Shown here: one piece after another, positions 20,981 to 31,672 of the stretch
Numbering within the stretch: position 1 is the stretch's first letter
Layout of the letters: each line of letters opens with the position of its first letter
From: Prochlorococcus sp. AG-347-K18
GTDB lineage: Bacteria > Cyanobacteriota > Cyanobacteriia > PCC-6307 > Cyanobiaceae
Assembly: GCA_003281365.1 (NCBI GenBank)
Contig: QCCF01000006.1
Coordinates: forward strand, 1 to 64,000
Reading direction: 5' to 3'
Length of the DNA: 64,000 nucleotides
Position numbers and translations under genes: made by a program
The notes under the pieces: model-generated
Databases searched by the model: none
What the model was told of the DNA's origin: nothing
What the model saw: the letters and a program-made list of their open reading frames with translations, nothing else

Positions 20981-22104
20981 TAAGACTCCTTACCAAACAA
21001 TTTACTAAAAAGTCCACTACTGGAGTTAATATTTTTATCTGAATATTGAGAAGCTAAACCCTCTAAAAGCTTTCGTTCTTCATCAGTTATGCGAGTTGGC
21101 AATTTTACCTTTACTAAGACTTCATGATTTCCTCTGGCAACAGGATTGCCAAGTCGAGGTACCCCTTTATTCTCAAGTGAGAGAGTTGTATTTGGCTGGG
21201 TACCACTTGGAATTTTTAAATTAACATTTCCATCAACTGTATTAACTTCAACAGTGTCACCTAGAATAGCCTGTAAATAACTCACAGCTATTTCCGAGTA
21301 AATAGTCACACCATCTCTTTTAAGTTTTGAATCCTTCTTGACCTTGATAAAAACATAAAGATCTCCAGGTGGGCCACCTTTCAAACCAACATTTCCCTCT
21401 CCAGAAACTCTTAATTTAGTACCAGTATCAACTCCTGCAGGAATATTAATTCTTAATTTTTTTCTGACTTGCTTTACTCCATTACCTCCACAACTTGTAC
21501 ATGGATCTGTAATTATCTGCCCAGTTCCATTACATGAAGGACATTCAGCTACTTGTGTAAAATTACCGAATGGTGTTCTCGTAGCTCTTCTAACTTGTCC
21601 ACTTCCTCCACAAGTTGAGCAAGTTTTTGGTCCGGTTCCTGGTTTAGCTCCTGTTCCCCTACAGACTTCACATGTCTCAAGATGAGGAATTGTAATTTCT
21701 TTTTGTTGGCCAAATATTGCATCTTTAAAATCAACATTGAGGTCATACCTGAGATCATCTCCTTGTTGAGGACCTCTTCTTTGAGTTCTTCCACCCTGTG
21801 GAGTTTGTCCTCCAAAGCCATTAAAAAAGGTTTCAAATAAATCTGCAAAGCCACCCATATCTCCCATATCTGGCATCCCAGCTGCACCTCCAATACCAGC
21901 CTCTCCAAATTGATCATATCTAGCTCTTGTTTCAGGATCAGCTAATGCTTCATAAGCCTTACCAATTTCTTTAAATTTATCTTCAGCACCAGGTTCTTTA
22001 TTAACGTCAGGATGGTATTGTCTGGCTAATTTTCTATAAGCCCTTTTTAAGGTATCCGCATCAGCATCTCTTGAAACTCCAAGTATTTGATAAAAATCTG
22101 CCAT
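20980..22104 (-). CDS. dnaJ: Chaperone protein DnaJ (type I)
   Basis: J domain with HPD, G/F linker, four CxxCxGxG zinc-finger repeats. Confidence 0.98.
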   Translation of the reverse strand: MADFYQILGVSRDADADTLKRAYRKLARQYHPDVNKEPGAEDKFKEIGKAYEALADPETRARYDQFGEAGIGGAAGMPDMGDMGGFADLFETFFNGFGGQTPQGGRTQRRGPQQGDDLRYDLNVDFKDAIFGQQKEITIPHLETCEVCRGTGAKPGTGPKTCSTCGGSGQVRRATRTPFGNFTQVAECPSCNGTGQIITDPCTSCGGNGVKQVRKKLRINIPAGVDTGTKLRVSGEGNVGLKGGPPGDLYVFIKVKKDSKLKRDGVTIYSEIAVSYLQAILGDTVEVNTVDGNVNLKIPSGTQPNTTLSLENKGVPRLGNPVARGNHEVLVKVKLPTRITDEERKLLEGLASQYSDKNINSSSGLFSKLFGKES

Positions 22105-22133
22105 TAGATAATGCTCAACTAAAAATTTGGAAT

Positions 22134-22853
22134 TTATGAATCGTCAGAAGTGTTTTCTTCGGAATCGATATCTACTTCAACTGTATCCTTTTCTTCTTCT
22201 TCTTGTGAATTTTGTTTTCCGGGTCCCATAGAAACTTTAACTAAAGCATGTCTCAAAACCTTACTTTCTAGATTATATCCTCGTTGTAACTCTTCGATAA
22301 TAAAATCTTCTTTAAGCTCTTCACTTGGCTCTCTCAATACAGCCTCATGCAAATTTGGATCAAATTGCTGCCCAACAACTCTCATGGGTGCAACTCCTTG
22401 CTGTTTTAAAACTTCTACTAGTTGTTTATACAATCCTTGGTAACTTCTATGAAGAGCTTGAGCCTCTTCACTTTCTGGTTTAAGTTGTTGTCTTGCTCTT
22501 TCAAAATTATCAACAATAGGGAGTATTGCTTTTAAAGACTTAGAAACCAGTTGTATTTTTAAATCATCCTGATCTCTAGACTGTCTTTTCCTAAAATTAT
22601 CAAAATCTGCTGAAATTCTTACATATTGATTTTTTAATGTTTCATGCTCTTTTTCTAACTGTTCTAACCTTGCATCATTATTGGAAATAGTATTTTTTAA
22701 ATCTTCAGTGTTTATTTCTTCTGTTTTTTGAGATGATGATTCATCATTTTCAATTATTTGATCTTCAGGAGATGAAGAAACTTCAGGAGCTTTATCCAGA
22801 TCAGGCATATTACTGTCTTTATTTTCAATATTGTCTGATTGATTTTCAATCAT
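22134..22853 (-). CDS. grpE: Nucleotide exchange factor GrpE
   Basis: [36 protein letters not shown]. Confidence 0.97.
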   Translation of the reverse strand: MIENQSDNIENKDSNMPDLDKAPEVSSSPEDQIIENDESSSQKTEEINTEDLKNTISNNDARLEQLEKEHETLKNQYVRISADFDNFRKRQSRDQDDLKIQLVSKSLKAILPIVDNFERARQQLKPESEEAQALHRSYQGLYKQLVEVLKQQGVAPMRVVGQQFDPNLHEAVLREPSEELKEDFIIEELQRGYNLESKVLRHALVKVSMGPGKQNSQEEEEKDTVEVDIDSEENTSDDS

Positions 22854-22928
22854 TTTTCTAAAAATTTAATAAAACTATTTTCCATTAAAATGATGCACAA
22901 AACAAGTTGCGGAAGGCCGCACAAAGTG

Positions 22929-23423
22929 TTAATCAGGAACAAACCTCAATGCCAGTCCGTTATTACAGTATCTTTTTCCTGTGGGAAGTGGTCCATCATT
23001 AAAGACATGCCCTTGATGACCTCCACATCTTGAACAATGATATTCTGTTCTTGGGACAATCAACTTAAAATCAACCTTTGTTTCAATTGATCCTTTGATA
23101 GGATCCCAAAAACTTGGCCATCCTGTGCCACTATCATACTTTTTTTCGGAGAGAAAAAGCGGTAAATCACATCCTGCACAATGAAAAACTCCTTTTCTTT
23201 TTTCATCATTTAATTGGTTACTAAAAGCTCTTTCTGTTCCTTCCTCCCTTAAAATATAATAAGATTCTTTACTAAGTCTCGATTTCCATTCTTCTTTTGA
23301 TAAATTCCACTCTTCTTTAGAGTTAAATGAAGAAGCTAATACTTGCATAGGCTTAAAGATTATTTTTAAAATTGACATAATAGGAATTAGAATAAAGGAT
23401 CTTCTTGATAGAAATTGATTCAT
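22929..23423 (-). CDS. msrB: Peptide-methionine (R)-S-oxide reductase
   Basis: HCAGCDLPLF, GTGWPSFWDPI, RTEYHCSRCGGHQGHVFNDGP, RYCNNGLALRF. Confidence 0.96.
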   Translation of the reverse strand: MNQFLSRRSFILIPIMSILKIIFKPMQVLASSFNSKEEWNLSKEEWKSRLSKESYYILREEGTERAFSNQLNDEKRKGVFHCAGCDLPLFLSEKKYDSGTGWPSFWDPIKGSIETKVDFKLIVPRTEYHCSRCGGHQGHVFNDGPLPTGKRYCNNGLALRFVPD

Positions 23424-23445
23424 ATATTTAAGTCACATAAAAATA

Positions 23446-24450
23446 ATGAGTTTTAATAAATTTAATTCTATGAAAAATATTCATAAATTAAGTATCGCTC
23501 CGATGATGGATTGTACTGACAAACATTTCAGAATGATAATGAGAAAAATAAGCTCTAAAGCTCTATTGTATACAGAAATGATTGTGGCTCAGAGTTTAAT
23601 TCATACAAATAAAAAAGAAAATTTTCTAAATTTTAATAATGAAGAACACCCAATATCGATTCAATTTGGTGGAGACAATCCTAAAATACTTAGTGAGGCT
23701 GCTCAAATGGCTGAGGATTGGGGTTATGACGAAATAAACTTTAATGTGGGTTGTCCAAGTCCGAGAGTCTGCTCAGGCAACTTTGGCGCTTCACTTATGA
23801 AAGATCCTAAAAAAGTAGCAAAATGCATAGAATCTCTAAAAAATAGCTGCAGCTTACCAATAACTATTAAACATAGAATAGGCGTAGACGACGATGATAG
23901 TTTTATAAATTTGAATAATTTCGTAAGGCATATCGCAAATGCAGGTGCAGACAGATTTACAGTTCATGCTAGAAAAGCTATATTAAGCGGATTAAGTCCA
24001 AAACAAAACAGAACTGTCCCTCCCCTTAATTACGACGTAGTAAAAAAATTAAAAAACCTTAATCGAGAATTATTAATAGAAATCAATGGAGGATTCACGA
24101 GTATCGAAGAATCTTTAAAAGCACTTAATGATTTTGATGGTGTAATGGTTGGCAGGTCAGCCTACAAACATCCTTTAAGGTGGAGTGAAATTGATCAAAA
24201 AGTTTACGGGATCAAAAAAGAGCCCAAATCTGCATCGAAAATCATATTCTCATTAATTCCTTACATAGAAGAACATATAGCTAGTGGAGGAAAATCTTGG
24301 GATATTTGCAAACATCTTATTAATTTAGTTGAGGGTATACCTAAAGCAAAAATTTGGAGAAATCAAATTTCCCTTAAATCCATAAAAAAAGAATTAGATA
24401 TTGAGTATCTATCCAAATTAACTTCTAAGCTTGAAGAATTAGGTCACTAA
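23446..24450 (+). CDS. dusA: tRNA-dihydrouridine synthase (DusA-like)
   Basis: APMMDCTDKHFRM, NFNVGCPSPRVCSGNFGASLM, TVHARKAILSGLSPKQNR. Confidence 0.94.
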   Translation: MSFNKFNSMKNIHKLSIAPMMDCTDKHFRMIMRKISSKALLYTEMIVAQSLIHTNKKENFLNFNNEEHPISIQFGGDNPKILSEAAQMAEDWGYDEINFNVGCPSPRVCSGNFGASLMKDPKKVAKCIESLKNSCSLPITIKHRIGVDDDDSFINLNNFVRHIANAGADRFTVHARKAILSGLSPKQNRTVPPLNYDVVKKLKNLNRELLIEINGGFTSIEESLKALNDFDGVMVGRSAYKHPLRWSEIDQKVYGIKKEPKSASKIIFSLIPYIEEHIASGGKSWDICKHLINLVEGIPKAKIWRNQISLKSIKKELDIEYLSKLTSKLEELGH

Positions 24451-24950
24451 TTAGACTGATTTGATGCATTATCGTCATTTGAAACCCCTCTTTTTCTTCT
24501 GATTCTGCCATTTTCATATTCAGAGTTTTCAGAAGAATTTCCATAGCTTCTATCTTCCCAACCTTCGGCACCAGAGGATTTGTTACTAGATGTATTAGAT
24601 TCAGAACTACCGCCACTATAACTACCGCCACTATAGCCGCCGCCATAGTTTCCGCCGTTATTACCACCACCATAACCACCTCTAGCTCCTCTACGAGAAC
24701 CTCCAGATCCTCGTGGCTCAGCCTTATTTATTCTTAATGGCCTGCCCATAAGCTCTGTACCTTGCAAACCCTCTATAGCTGCTGATTCGATAGCTTCATC
24801 AGCCATCTCAACGAATGCGAATCCTCTTTTTCTCCCAGTATCTCTCTCTAGAGGAAGAGAACAATTTAAAACTTCACCAAAAGGGGAAAATAGTTGTGTA
24901 ACATCTTCACGCTCTGCACGGAAAGGCAGGTTGCCAACAAAAATACTCAC
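24447..24950 (-). CDS. RNA-binding protein, RRM domain with Gly-rich tail
   Basis: IFVGNLPF (RNP2), RGFAFVEM (RNP1), followed by GGYGGGNNGGNYGGGYSGG low-complexity tail. Confidence 0.97.
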   Translation of the reverse strand: MSIFVGNLPFRAEREDVTQLFSPFGEVLNCSLPLERDTGRKRGFAFVEMADEAIESAAIEGLQGTELMGRPLRINKAEPRGSGGSRRGARGGYGGGNNGGNYGGGYSGGSYSGGSSESNTSSNKSSGAEGWEDRSYGNSSENSEYENGRIRRKRGVSNDDNASNQSN

Positions 24951-25065
24951 TTTAAACTCAACAAAGAAAAATTACGAAATGAAAAAACTACGATAAGCAG
25001 CTCAATTATTATTCTTTATTATTCTACTTCAAAGAATACCCTTCTAGGAGAAAAACAATTGATAT

Positions 25066-26445
25066 TCAGAGTAACAATTTTTTTTGCCAATTATTTAACT
25101 CCTTTTCAACTTGAGCAAATGCTGTTCCACCCTCACTAGTTCTTGACTTTACAACATTTAAGGGTTCAAGATCTGTAAAAACATCATCTTCAAAATCAGA
25201 ATGAAATTTTTTAAATTCCTCAGTTTTCAGATTTTTTAATAACAATTTTCTATCTAGACAATACTTAACAATTTCTCCTACGACTTGATAAGCAGTCCTA
25301 AAAGGAACATTTTTACCTACTAAGTAATCAGCCAAATCAGTAGCATTAGAAAAGTCATTTTCTACTGAATCGGATAAATTTCTAATATTAAATTCTATGC
25401 CCTCATTAATTAAAATAGTCATTGCTGTAATGCATGAAGATATTGTCTCTGCAGTATCAAATAAAGGCTCTTTATCCTCTTGAAAATCTTTATTATAAGC
25501 AAGTGGCACACCTTTGACCATAGTTAGCAATGCTTGAAGATGTCCATACACTCTACCTGTTTTACCCCTTATTAGTTCTGGAACATCTGGATTTTTTTTC
25601 TGTGGCATTAAGCTACTACCAGTAGCGCATTTGTCTGTTAATTTCGCGAATGAAAATTCATCGGTTACCCATAAAATTATTTCCTCCGAAATTTTACTTA
25701 AGTGAGACATTAACAAAGCAGATGCAGAAACAAACTCTATACAAAAATCTCTATCACTTACTGCATCTATACTATTCTTATAAATTTTTTCAAAACCAAG
25801 TTCTGAAGCTGTAAATTTCCTATCTATTTTTATTTTTGTGCCAGCTAATGCTGCAGCACCCAATGGGCAGGTATTAACTCTTGATCTTACTTCTTTAAAC
25901 CTTTCACGGTCTCTTGAAAACATTTCTATGTAAGCCAATAAATGATGAGCCAAAGATAATGGTTGTGCTCTTTGCATATGTGTATACCCAGGAATTAAAG
26001 TATAAAGATTAGATTTCGCAATCTTAAGAAGGGATTTTTGCAAATCAGTTATCAAAGAATCAATATTGTCAATCTCTTTTCGAAGCCACAATCTTATATC
26101 TGTAGCGATTTGATCATTTCTACTTCTGCCTGTATGTAATTTTTTTCCAGTATCTCCAATTAAACTAATTAATTTTTCTTCTATACAATAATGAATATCT
26201 TCTGAAGGTGGACTAGGAAGAAATTTACCCTCCAAAAACTCAACTTTTATTGTTTCTAAACCATTAATAATCTGCAAAGTTTCAGAAGAGGACAAAACAT
26301 GGGTTTTACCAAGCATTTTTGCATGAGCGATAGAACACTCTAAATCTTCTAAAATTAGCTTCCTATCGAAGCTAATTGAAGCATTGAACTTTTGAATAAA
26401 AGGGTTTAGTGTATTATCAAATCTTTTACTCCAAACTTTTGCCAT
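25066..26445 (-). CDS. argH: Argininosuccinate lyase
   Basis: [33 protein letters not shown]. Confidence 0.97.
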   Translation of the reverse strand: MAKVWSKRFDNTLNPFIQKFNASISFDRKLILEDLECSIAHAKMLGKTHVLSSSETLQIINGLETIKVEFLEGKFLPSPPSEDIHYCIEEKLISLIGDTGKKLHTGRSRNDQIATDIRLWLRKEIDNIDSLITDLQKSLLKIAKSNLYTLIPGYTHMQRAQPLSLAHHLLAYIEMFSRDRERFKEVRSRVNTCPLGAAALAGTKIKIDRKFTASELGFEKIYKNSIDAVSDRDFCIEFVSASALLMSHLSKISEEIILWVTDEFSFAKLTDKCATGSSLMPQKKNPDVPELIRGKTGRVYGHLQALLTMVKGVPLAYNKDFQEDKEPLFDTAETISSCITAMTILINEGIEFNIRNLSDSVENDFSNATDLADYLVGKNVPFRTAYQVVGEIVKYCLDRKLLLKNLKTEEFKKFHSDFEDDVFTDLEPLNVVKSRTSEGGTAFAQVEKELNNWQKKLLL

Positions 26446-26513
26446 ATCAATAAATAACTTAAAGAGTAGATATCTCTAATAAAGCATTTTTTTATATCGG
26501 TGACAAAAAATAT

Positions 26514-27857
26514 CTATTTCAATTGAAAAACAACCATAGATGCATCATCTTCAAGATGTCTATTCTGTCCAGTAAAATCATCTAATTTTCTAAATAATTT
26601 ATTCAAAATTTCTTGCGAGGAAAGAGATTTTTTACATAACTTTGTAAGGGTTCTTATTAATCTTTCCTCATCAAATCTTTCACCTAAAGAGTTAGCAGTA
26701 TCAATTACTCCATCGGTATAGTATAGAACCAAATCTTTTTCGTTAAGCTTGATTTCTCCACATTGATATTGAGCCTCTCTCTGTAATCCCAGCACAAATC
26801 CTTCAGCATCCAATTTGATCATTTTCTGATCTGAACTTTTCCAAAGCAAAGGAGGATTATGTGCTGCATTAGCAAATCTCAACCTTCTAGTTCTAGGGTC
26901 ATAATCTGAATAAAAAAGTGTTATGAGTCTATGTGACTGATCTAAGTCATTAATGGCTAATTGATTAAGATCATGCAAAATTCTATCTGGGGGTAACCCA
27001 GTAAGAATCTCTGCTCGTAACATTCCTCTTAGCATGGTCATCAGAAGGCCCGCAGGAATACCTTTACCCATAACATCACCTATTACTAAAGCCCATCTAG
27101 CTTTCTCCTTTCTTTTTTCTATGATATTTGTCTTTAAACACATAAAATCATAGTAATCACCTCCTAATTGGAGTGCAGGTCTGCAATGCGCAGCAATATC
27201 CAAACCATATATAGTTGGGCAATAATCTGGGAGCAATTGAGATTGTATTTCAGCTCCGGTTGAAATTTCTCTATCCACTTTCTCATGCTTTTTATTTGTT
27301 TTTATCAAGGAATAATTTTCTAATCCAACAGCAAGACAATTTTGGACAAAATTAAAATTATAGTCTTTTAAAATAGGTTCACTAGATAAATCTTTACTAA
27401 AGATGTATATAAACCCTCTACATTTTCCTCTAGATAATATTTTTTCCGTTTCGATTTTATATTGTTTAAAGTTATTTTTTAAAGCATCTTCAAAAATTAG
27501 AATTTCACTAATTTTAAAATTTTTAGGAAAGTTATATTGATTAAAAAAATTATTAATTTCTTCTTGAATTTTTGAACATTCCGTATTGGCTGAAATTTTT
27601 ATATTTTCATGCCATATTTCACCCTCATAATTAAGAGGAATAATTAATATAATTTTTTCATCAAAAAAATATTTAAAAATTAAGCATACATAATCTAGTA
27701 GTTTATTTATATTAGAGAAAGTCTTTAAATAATATGCAAGTGAAGATGCAATTTCAGCAAATTTATTTTTATTTTTTGCAGAAACTAATGATTCATTATC
27801 TAAAATTTTTTGAATAAATTTGTTTGAAAATAATTTTTCTTTTTGATTAATATTCAC
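26514..27857 (-). CDS. SpoIIE/RsbU-type PP2C protein phosphatase
   Basis: GGDYYDFM, IGDVMGKGIPAGLLMTMLRGMLRA, LVLYYTDGVIDTAN, EDDASMVVFQ. Confidence 0.92.
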   Translation of the reverse strand: MNINQKEKLFSNKFIQKILDNESLVSAKNKNKFAEIASSLAYYLKTFSNINKLLDYVCLIFKYFFDEKIILIIPLNYEGEIWHENIKISANTECSKIQEEINNFFNQYNFPKNFKISEILIFEDALKNNFKQYKIETEKILSRGKCRGFIYIFSKDLSSEPILKDYNFNFVQNCLAVGLENYSLIKTNKKHEKVDREISTGAEIQSQLLPDYCPTIYGLDIAAHCRPALQLGGDYYDFMCLKTNIIEKRKEKARWALVIGDVMGKGIPAGLLMTMLRGMLRAEILTGLPPDRILHDLNQLAINDLDQSHRLITLFYSDYDPRTRRLRFANAAHNPPLLWKSSDQKMIKLDAEGFVLGLQREAQYQCGEIKLNEKDLVLYYTDGVIDTANSLGERFDEERLIRTLTKLCKKSLSSQEILNKLFRKLDDFTGQNRHLEDDASMVVFQLK

Positions 27858-27924
27858 AACAAGTTAAATAGATAAATATGTTTTAACATTAAATTGAATT
27901 TTTTATAAAAATTTAATTAAATAT

Positions 27925-29148
27925 TTATTTATCTGCAAGCATAGCTTCTATAAATTCATAACTATTAAAAGGTCTCAAGTCTTTGATACCTTCTCCAGCC
28001 CCAATAAATCTTATTGGCAAATTTACTTCTTCAGATACAGCTAAAGAAACTCCTCCTCTTGAAGTGCCATCTAATTTGGTAATAATTGCTCCACTTAAAT
28101 TAGCAGATTTAGCAAAACTTTTTGCTTGTTTTAAGCCATTTTGACCTTGACTTGCATCTAGAACCAATAATGATTCAACTATGGCATCTGGAACCTTTTT
28201 ATCAATAATTTTTTTTATTTTTGCTAATTCATCCATCAGATTATTTTTTGTTTGTAATCTCCCAGCTGTATCAACTAATAAAAGGTCAATATTTCTTTTT
28301 TTCGCAGAATTGATTGCATCAAAAACTACAGCTGCGGGATCAGCATTTTTTGATTGATTTGATATAACATCAACATTACTTCTCTCGCCCCATATTTTAA
28401 GTTGTTCTACTGCTGCAGCTCTAAAAGTATCCGCAGCGGCTATAAGAGTTTTATAGTTACTATTTGAGGATAAATATGCTAATTTTCCTAATGTAGTAGT
28501 TTTCCCAACACCATTAACTCCAACTAATAACCAAACATTTAACTTACCCTTTTTTGGAACTAAAAGATCACTTCCCGAACTTTTTATGGGTTTATCAATA
28601 ATTATTTTTAATTCCTTCTTCAAAAATTTTATTCCTGCTTCGGCGCCAACAACTTCTTCATTTAATTTTTTTCTAAGAGCACTTATAACTTTATCAGTTG
28701 AATCCATACCAACATCAGCTCTTATTAATAAGGTCTCTAAATCATCAAGGGATTCTGGATTGAGAGGATCATCTCCCAGCTTCTCCAATAATTCAGTAAC
28801 AAAGCCTTTTCGTGTTTCTTCTAATCCTCTTTTTAACTTAGTTAACCAATCAATTTCATCTATGGATATTTGATTTAATTTTTTCCCCTGAGCAGCCAAT
28901 ACCATGGCCGACCAAGTAAAATTATCGTCAAACTCTCCTAATTCAGTATCATTAATATTATTAGAGAATTCTTGCTTTTGTTCTTCCTTTTTCTGTAATT
29001 CTTGCTTTTGTTCTTCCTGTTTCTGTAATTCTTGCTTTTGTTCTTCCTTTTTCTGTAATTCTTGCTTTTGTTCTTCCTGTCGTTTTTTTAAAAGTGCATA
29101 AGCCTGAGCAGCCCATTCGCGAGAGTTATCTGAATCAGTATTTGTCAT
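27925..29148 (-). CDS. ftsY: Signal recognition particle receptor FtsY
   Basis: SRP GTPase NG domain: GVNGVGKTTTLGKLA, DTFRAAAVEQL, LVDTAGRL, TKLDGTSRGG. Confidence 0.97.
   Translation of the reverse strand: MTNTDSDNSREWAAQAYALLKKRQEEQKQELQKKEEQKQELQKQEEQKQELQKKEEQKQEFSNNINDTELGEFDDNFTWSAMVLAAQGKKLNQISIDEIDWLTKLKRGLEETRKGFVTELLEKLGDDPLNPESLDDLETLLIRADVGMDSTDKVISALRKKLNEEVVGAEAGIKFLKKELKIIIDKPIKSSGSDLLVPKKGKLNVWLLVGVNGVGKTTTLGKLAYLSSNSNYKTLIAAADTFRAAAVEQLKIWGERSNVDVISNQSKNADPAAVVFDAINSAKKRNIDLLLVDTAGRLQTKNNLMDELAKIKKIIDKKVPDAIVESLLVLDASQGQNGLKQAKSFAKSANLSGAIITKLDGTSRGGVSLAVSEEVNLPIRFIGAGEGIKDLRPFNSYEFIEAMLADK
28969..29080. repeat. Four tandem ~30-bp units within ftsY (last unit partial), encoding (EEQKQELQK[K/Q]) repeats
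   Basis: cttgcttttgttcttcc[tt/gt]ttctgtaatt at 28971, 29001, 29031, 29061. Confidence 0.97.
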
Positions 29149-29206
29149 TGATATTTATAATACATATTTAATGAATTCTAAAATAATATTTATTTATATC
29201 AAATAA

Positions 29207-29839
29207 TTATTGCGATTTTACTGTTTGTAATCTCCTCAAGACTCCATTAATAAATTTTCTTCCTTCTATATCACTATATTTATTGGCTAGATTTACTGCC
29301 TCGTCACAAGCAACAGCAACAGGCGTACTCAAAAAATTAATATCTACGTAGGCTAAACGCAAAATATCTCGATCAATTCTTGGTAATCTTTTTAATCTCC
29401 AGTGATCCATTGCTTGATCGATATCAGAATCAATAATTGTGAGATTATTAATAATATTAATAATCCTTTGATTCACATCCTCTCTAATATCAAGTTGCCC
29501 ACTAGAAACTATTAATTTTGGAAAGTCTAAGGTTACTGAAAGTGTATTCATTACAGTTTCAATTTTTATTAAAGATTTTTTTAACTCTTCTCTAACATTA
29601 GAGAAAGAGGAATTAACACCTTCATGCAATTCACTATCTAATAATTTTTGTGAAGCATTTTCTAAATCTGATTCACAATTATCTAATTCATCTCTGCAAT
29701 GGCTTAATAGACAATCCAAAGCAGATTCGAAAATCTCTTCTATCTGAGATTTATTTAATTTGAAATCTCCTTTATCTTTTATGAGACCGAGAGATATTAA
29801 AGATAATTCTCTAGAAAGAGATCTATTATTATGCATCAA
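29207..29839 (-). CDS. nusB: Transcription antitermination factor NusB
   Basis: RLPRIDRDILRLAYVDI, VACDEAVNLANKYSD, FINGVLRRL. Confidence 0.93.
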   Translation of the reverse strand: MMHNNRSLSRELSLISLGLIKDKGDFKLNKSQIEEIFESALDCLLSHCRDELDNCESDLENASQKLLDSELHEGVNSSFSNVREELKKSLIKIETVMNTLSVTLDFPKLIVSSGQLDIREDVNQRIINIINNLTIIDSDIDQAMDHWRLKRLPRIDRDILRLAYVDINFLSTPVAVACDEAVNLANKYSDIEGRKFINGVLRRLQTVKSQ

Positions 29840-30574
29840 TTAGGAAGAGGTATTAGTAGATGCACGTAATTGAGAAAATAATTTTGAAAAAGTTGGATTT
29901 GAACTATTAGTTTTTTCATCTGGATTAACTATTCCAGCTGAAATTATTGTTCTAAACGCATCTTCTACTGAAATATCTAAATCCTTTACAGATGATTCAG
30001 GAACTAATGTGTACCACCCAGTAGTTGGATTTGGTGCTGTAGGTATAAAAACGCTTAGCAACTTTTCTTTCAATTCTGGTTGTAAAGAAGGACCCACATC
30101 ACCAGTTACAAAGCCAACACTGTATAGCCCTTCTCTTGGATATTCAACTAGAACAACTCTTCTAAATCGATTAGATTTATTACTCAAAAAAGTTTCGAGC
30201 AATTGTTTAAGTGTTTTATAAACTGCTCCTGCCACTGGTATTTTTGATAAGGTACCTTCACCAAATTCTAATAACCATCTTCCTACAAAATTTCTCGCCA
30301 TTAAGCCAATAAGCAAAATTGCCAATAAAGGAACTGTTAAACCCAAAGTTAGATTTATTAAATCTTGTAATAAAGGATTTAATGTAATAAAAGGATTTAA
30401 TTGCTTAGGAACAGAAGTAACTAAACTTAAAACAAATTTACTAACTAATGATGACAGCCAAATAGTTGTTGCTAAAGGTATTACAACCAACAATCCAGCT
30501 ATAAGATCATTTTTAAGATCCTGTTGGAGCCTTGATCCCAGATTCGAGTCTTGATTTTGATTAGATTCAACCAA
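29840..30574 (-). CDS. DUF502 family membrane protein
   Basis: GLLVVIPLATTIWL, IPVAGAVYKTLKQ, VEYPREGLYSVGFVTG, VFIPTAPNPTTGW. Confidence 0.93.
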   Translation of the reverse strand: MVESNQNQDSNLGSRLQQDLKNDLIAGLLVVIPLATTIWLSSLVSKFVLSLVTSVPKQLNPFITLNPLLQDLINLTLGLTVPLLAILLIGLMARNFVGRWLLEFGEGTLSKIPVAGAVYKTLKQLLETFLSNKSNRFRRVVLVEYPREGLYSVGFVTGDVGPSLQPELKEKLLSVFIPTAPNPTTGWYTLVPESSVKDLDISVEDAFRTIISAGIVNPDEKTNSSNPTFSKLFSQLRASTNTSS

Positions 30575-30720
30575 AATAACGTTTTTAACTATACTAACTC
30601 TACTAATAATTTAACTGTTTTTACTTAGTTAGGATATATTTTTTTTTAATATATTTAAATTATTTATTAGTTTCTTCCCAAAATAATAACTTTTGAAAGA
30701 AATATATACATAATAAAGAT

Positions 30721-31668
30721 ATGATTAGTACCCTTAATTCCAAAAAAGAAATTAGTAAAAAATTAAAACAAAGAGCAATTAATGAGGGTTTTGCAATATC
30801 TGGAATTGCTTCGATTCCAGGTAGTTCGCGTTTAAAATTACGAACTAACGCTTTAAATAGATGGTTATCAAATAAACATCATAGTGAAATGAAATGGATG
30901 GAAACAGAAAAAAGAGAAAACATTGACTATTTACTTGAAGGAGCAAAAAGTGTTTTAAGCGTTGGATTTAAATATATTAGTTCGCAGAACAACAACAAAA
31001 ACAAAATATTCAAAGTGGGAAAATTTGGCCAAGGAGAAGATTATCACAAAGTAATTTATAAAAAATTAAAGAATATTGGCAAATGGATTAACCTAGAAAT
31101 CCCAGACTGCAAATGGAAAATATGTGTAGACACCTCGCCACTTCTTGAAAAAGCATGGGCTGAAGAATCAGGCCTTGGATGGATAAGTAAAAATAGCAAT
31201 CTAATAAACAAGAATCATGGTTCTTGGTTTACTCTTGGTTTTATAATCCTTACAAAAGATCTTGTACCTGACAAACCTCATGAAACACTTTGTGGAAAAT
31301 GCGAAAAGTGTATTGAACTTTGTCCCACAAGTGCAATAATTGAACCTTTTGTAATACAGTCAAATCTATGTATTGCTTATCACACCATAGAAAATAGAGA
31401 AAGAAATATTCCAAAAAAGATAAAAAAGAATTTAAACGGATGGATTGCAGGATGTGATATTTGTCAAGATGTATGCCCTTGGAATAAATCAGTAACATAT
31501 AATAATTCTTTTGAAAACACTCCAAAAGAATGGATTAAAAATCTTGATGTTGAATCATTAAATTGGGATGATAAAACCTGGGAAGAAAACCTAAAAGGAA
31601 CTACATTAAAGAGAATTAAACCATGGATGTGGAGAAGAAACATAAAAGCCGCATTACTACATAAATAA
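30721..31668 (+). CDS. queG: Epoxyqueuosine reductase
   Basis: CVDTSPLLEKAWAEESGLGWISKNSNLI; ferredoxin-like CGKCEKCIELCPTSA and CDICQDVCPWN. Confidence 0.96.
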   Translation: MISTLNSKKEISKKLKQRAINEGFAISGIASIPGSSRLKLRTNALNRWLSNKHHSEMKWMETEKRENIDYLLEGAKSVLSVGFKYISSQNNNKNKIFKVGKFGQGEDYHKVIYKKLKNIGKWINLEIPDCKWKICVDTSPLLEKAWAEESGLGWISKNSNLINKNHGSWFTLGFIILTKDLVPDKPHETLCGKCEKCIELCPTSAIIEPFVIQSNLCIAYHTIENRERNIPKKIKKNLNGWIAGCDICQDVCPWNKSVTYNNSFENTPKEWIKNLDVESLNWDDKTWEENLKGTTLKRIKPWMWRRNIKAALLHK

Positions 31669-31672
31669 ATAC

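Noticed and set aside
24425-24679. 84-aa minus-strand ORF (VVVIVAVV)
   Set aside because: Alternate frame of the Gly-rich repeat in the RRM gene.
28904-29101. Plus-strand Cys/Phe-rich ORF (CFCSSFFCNS repeats)
   Set aside because: Antisense shadow of the ftsY tandem repeat; no independent support.
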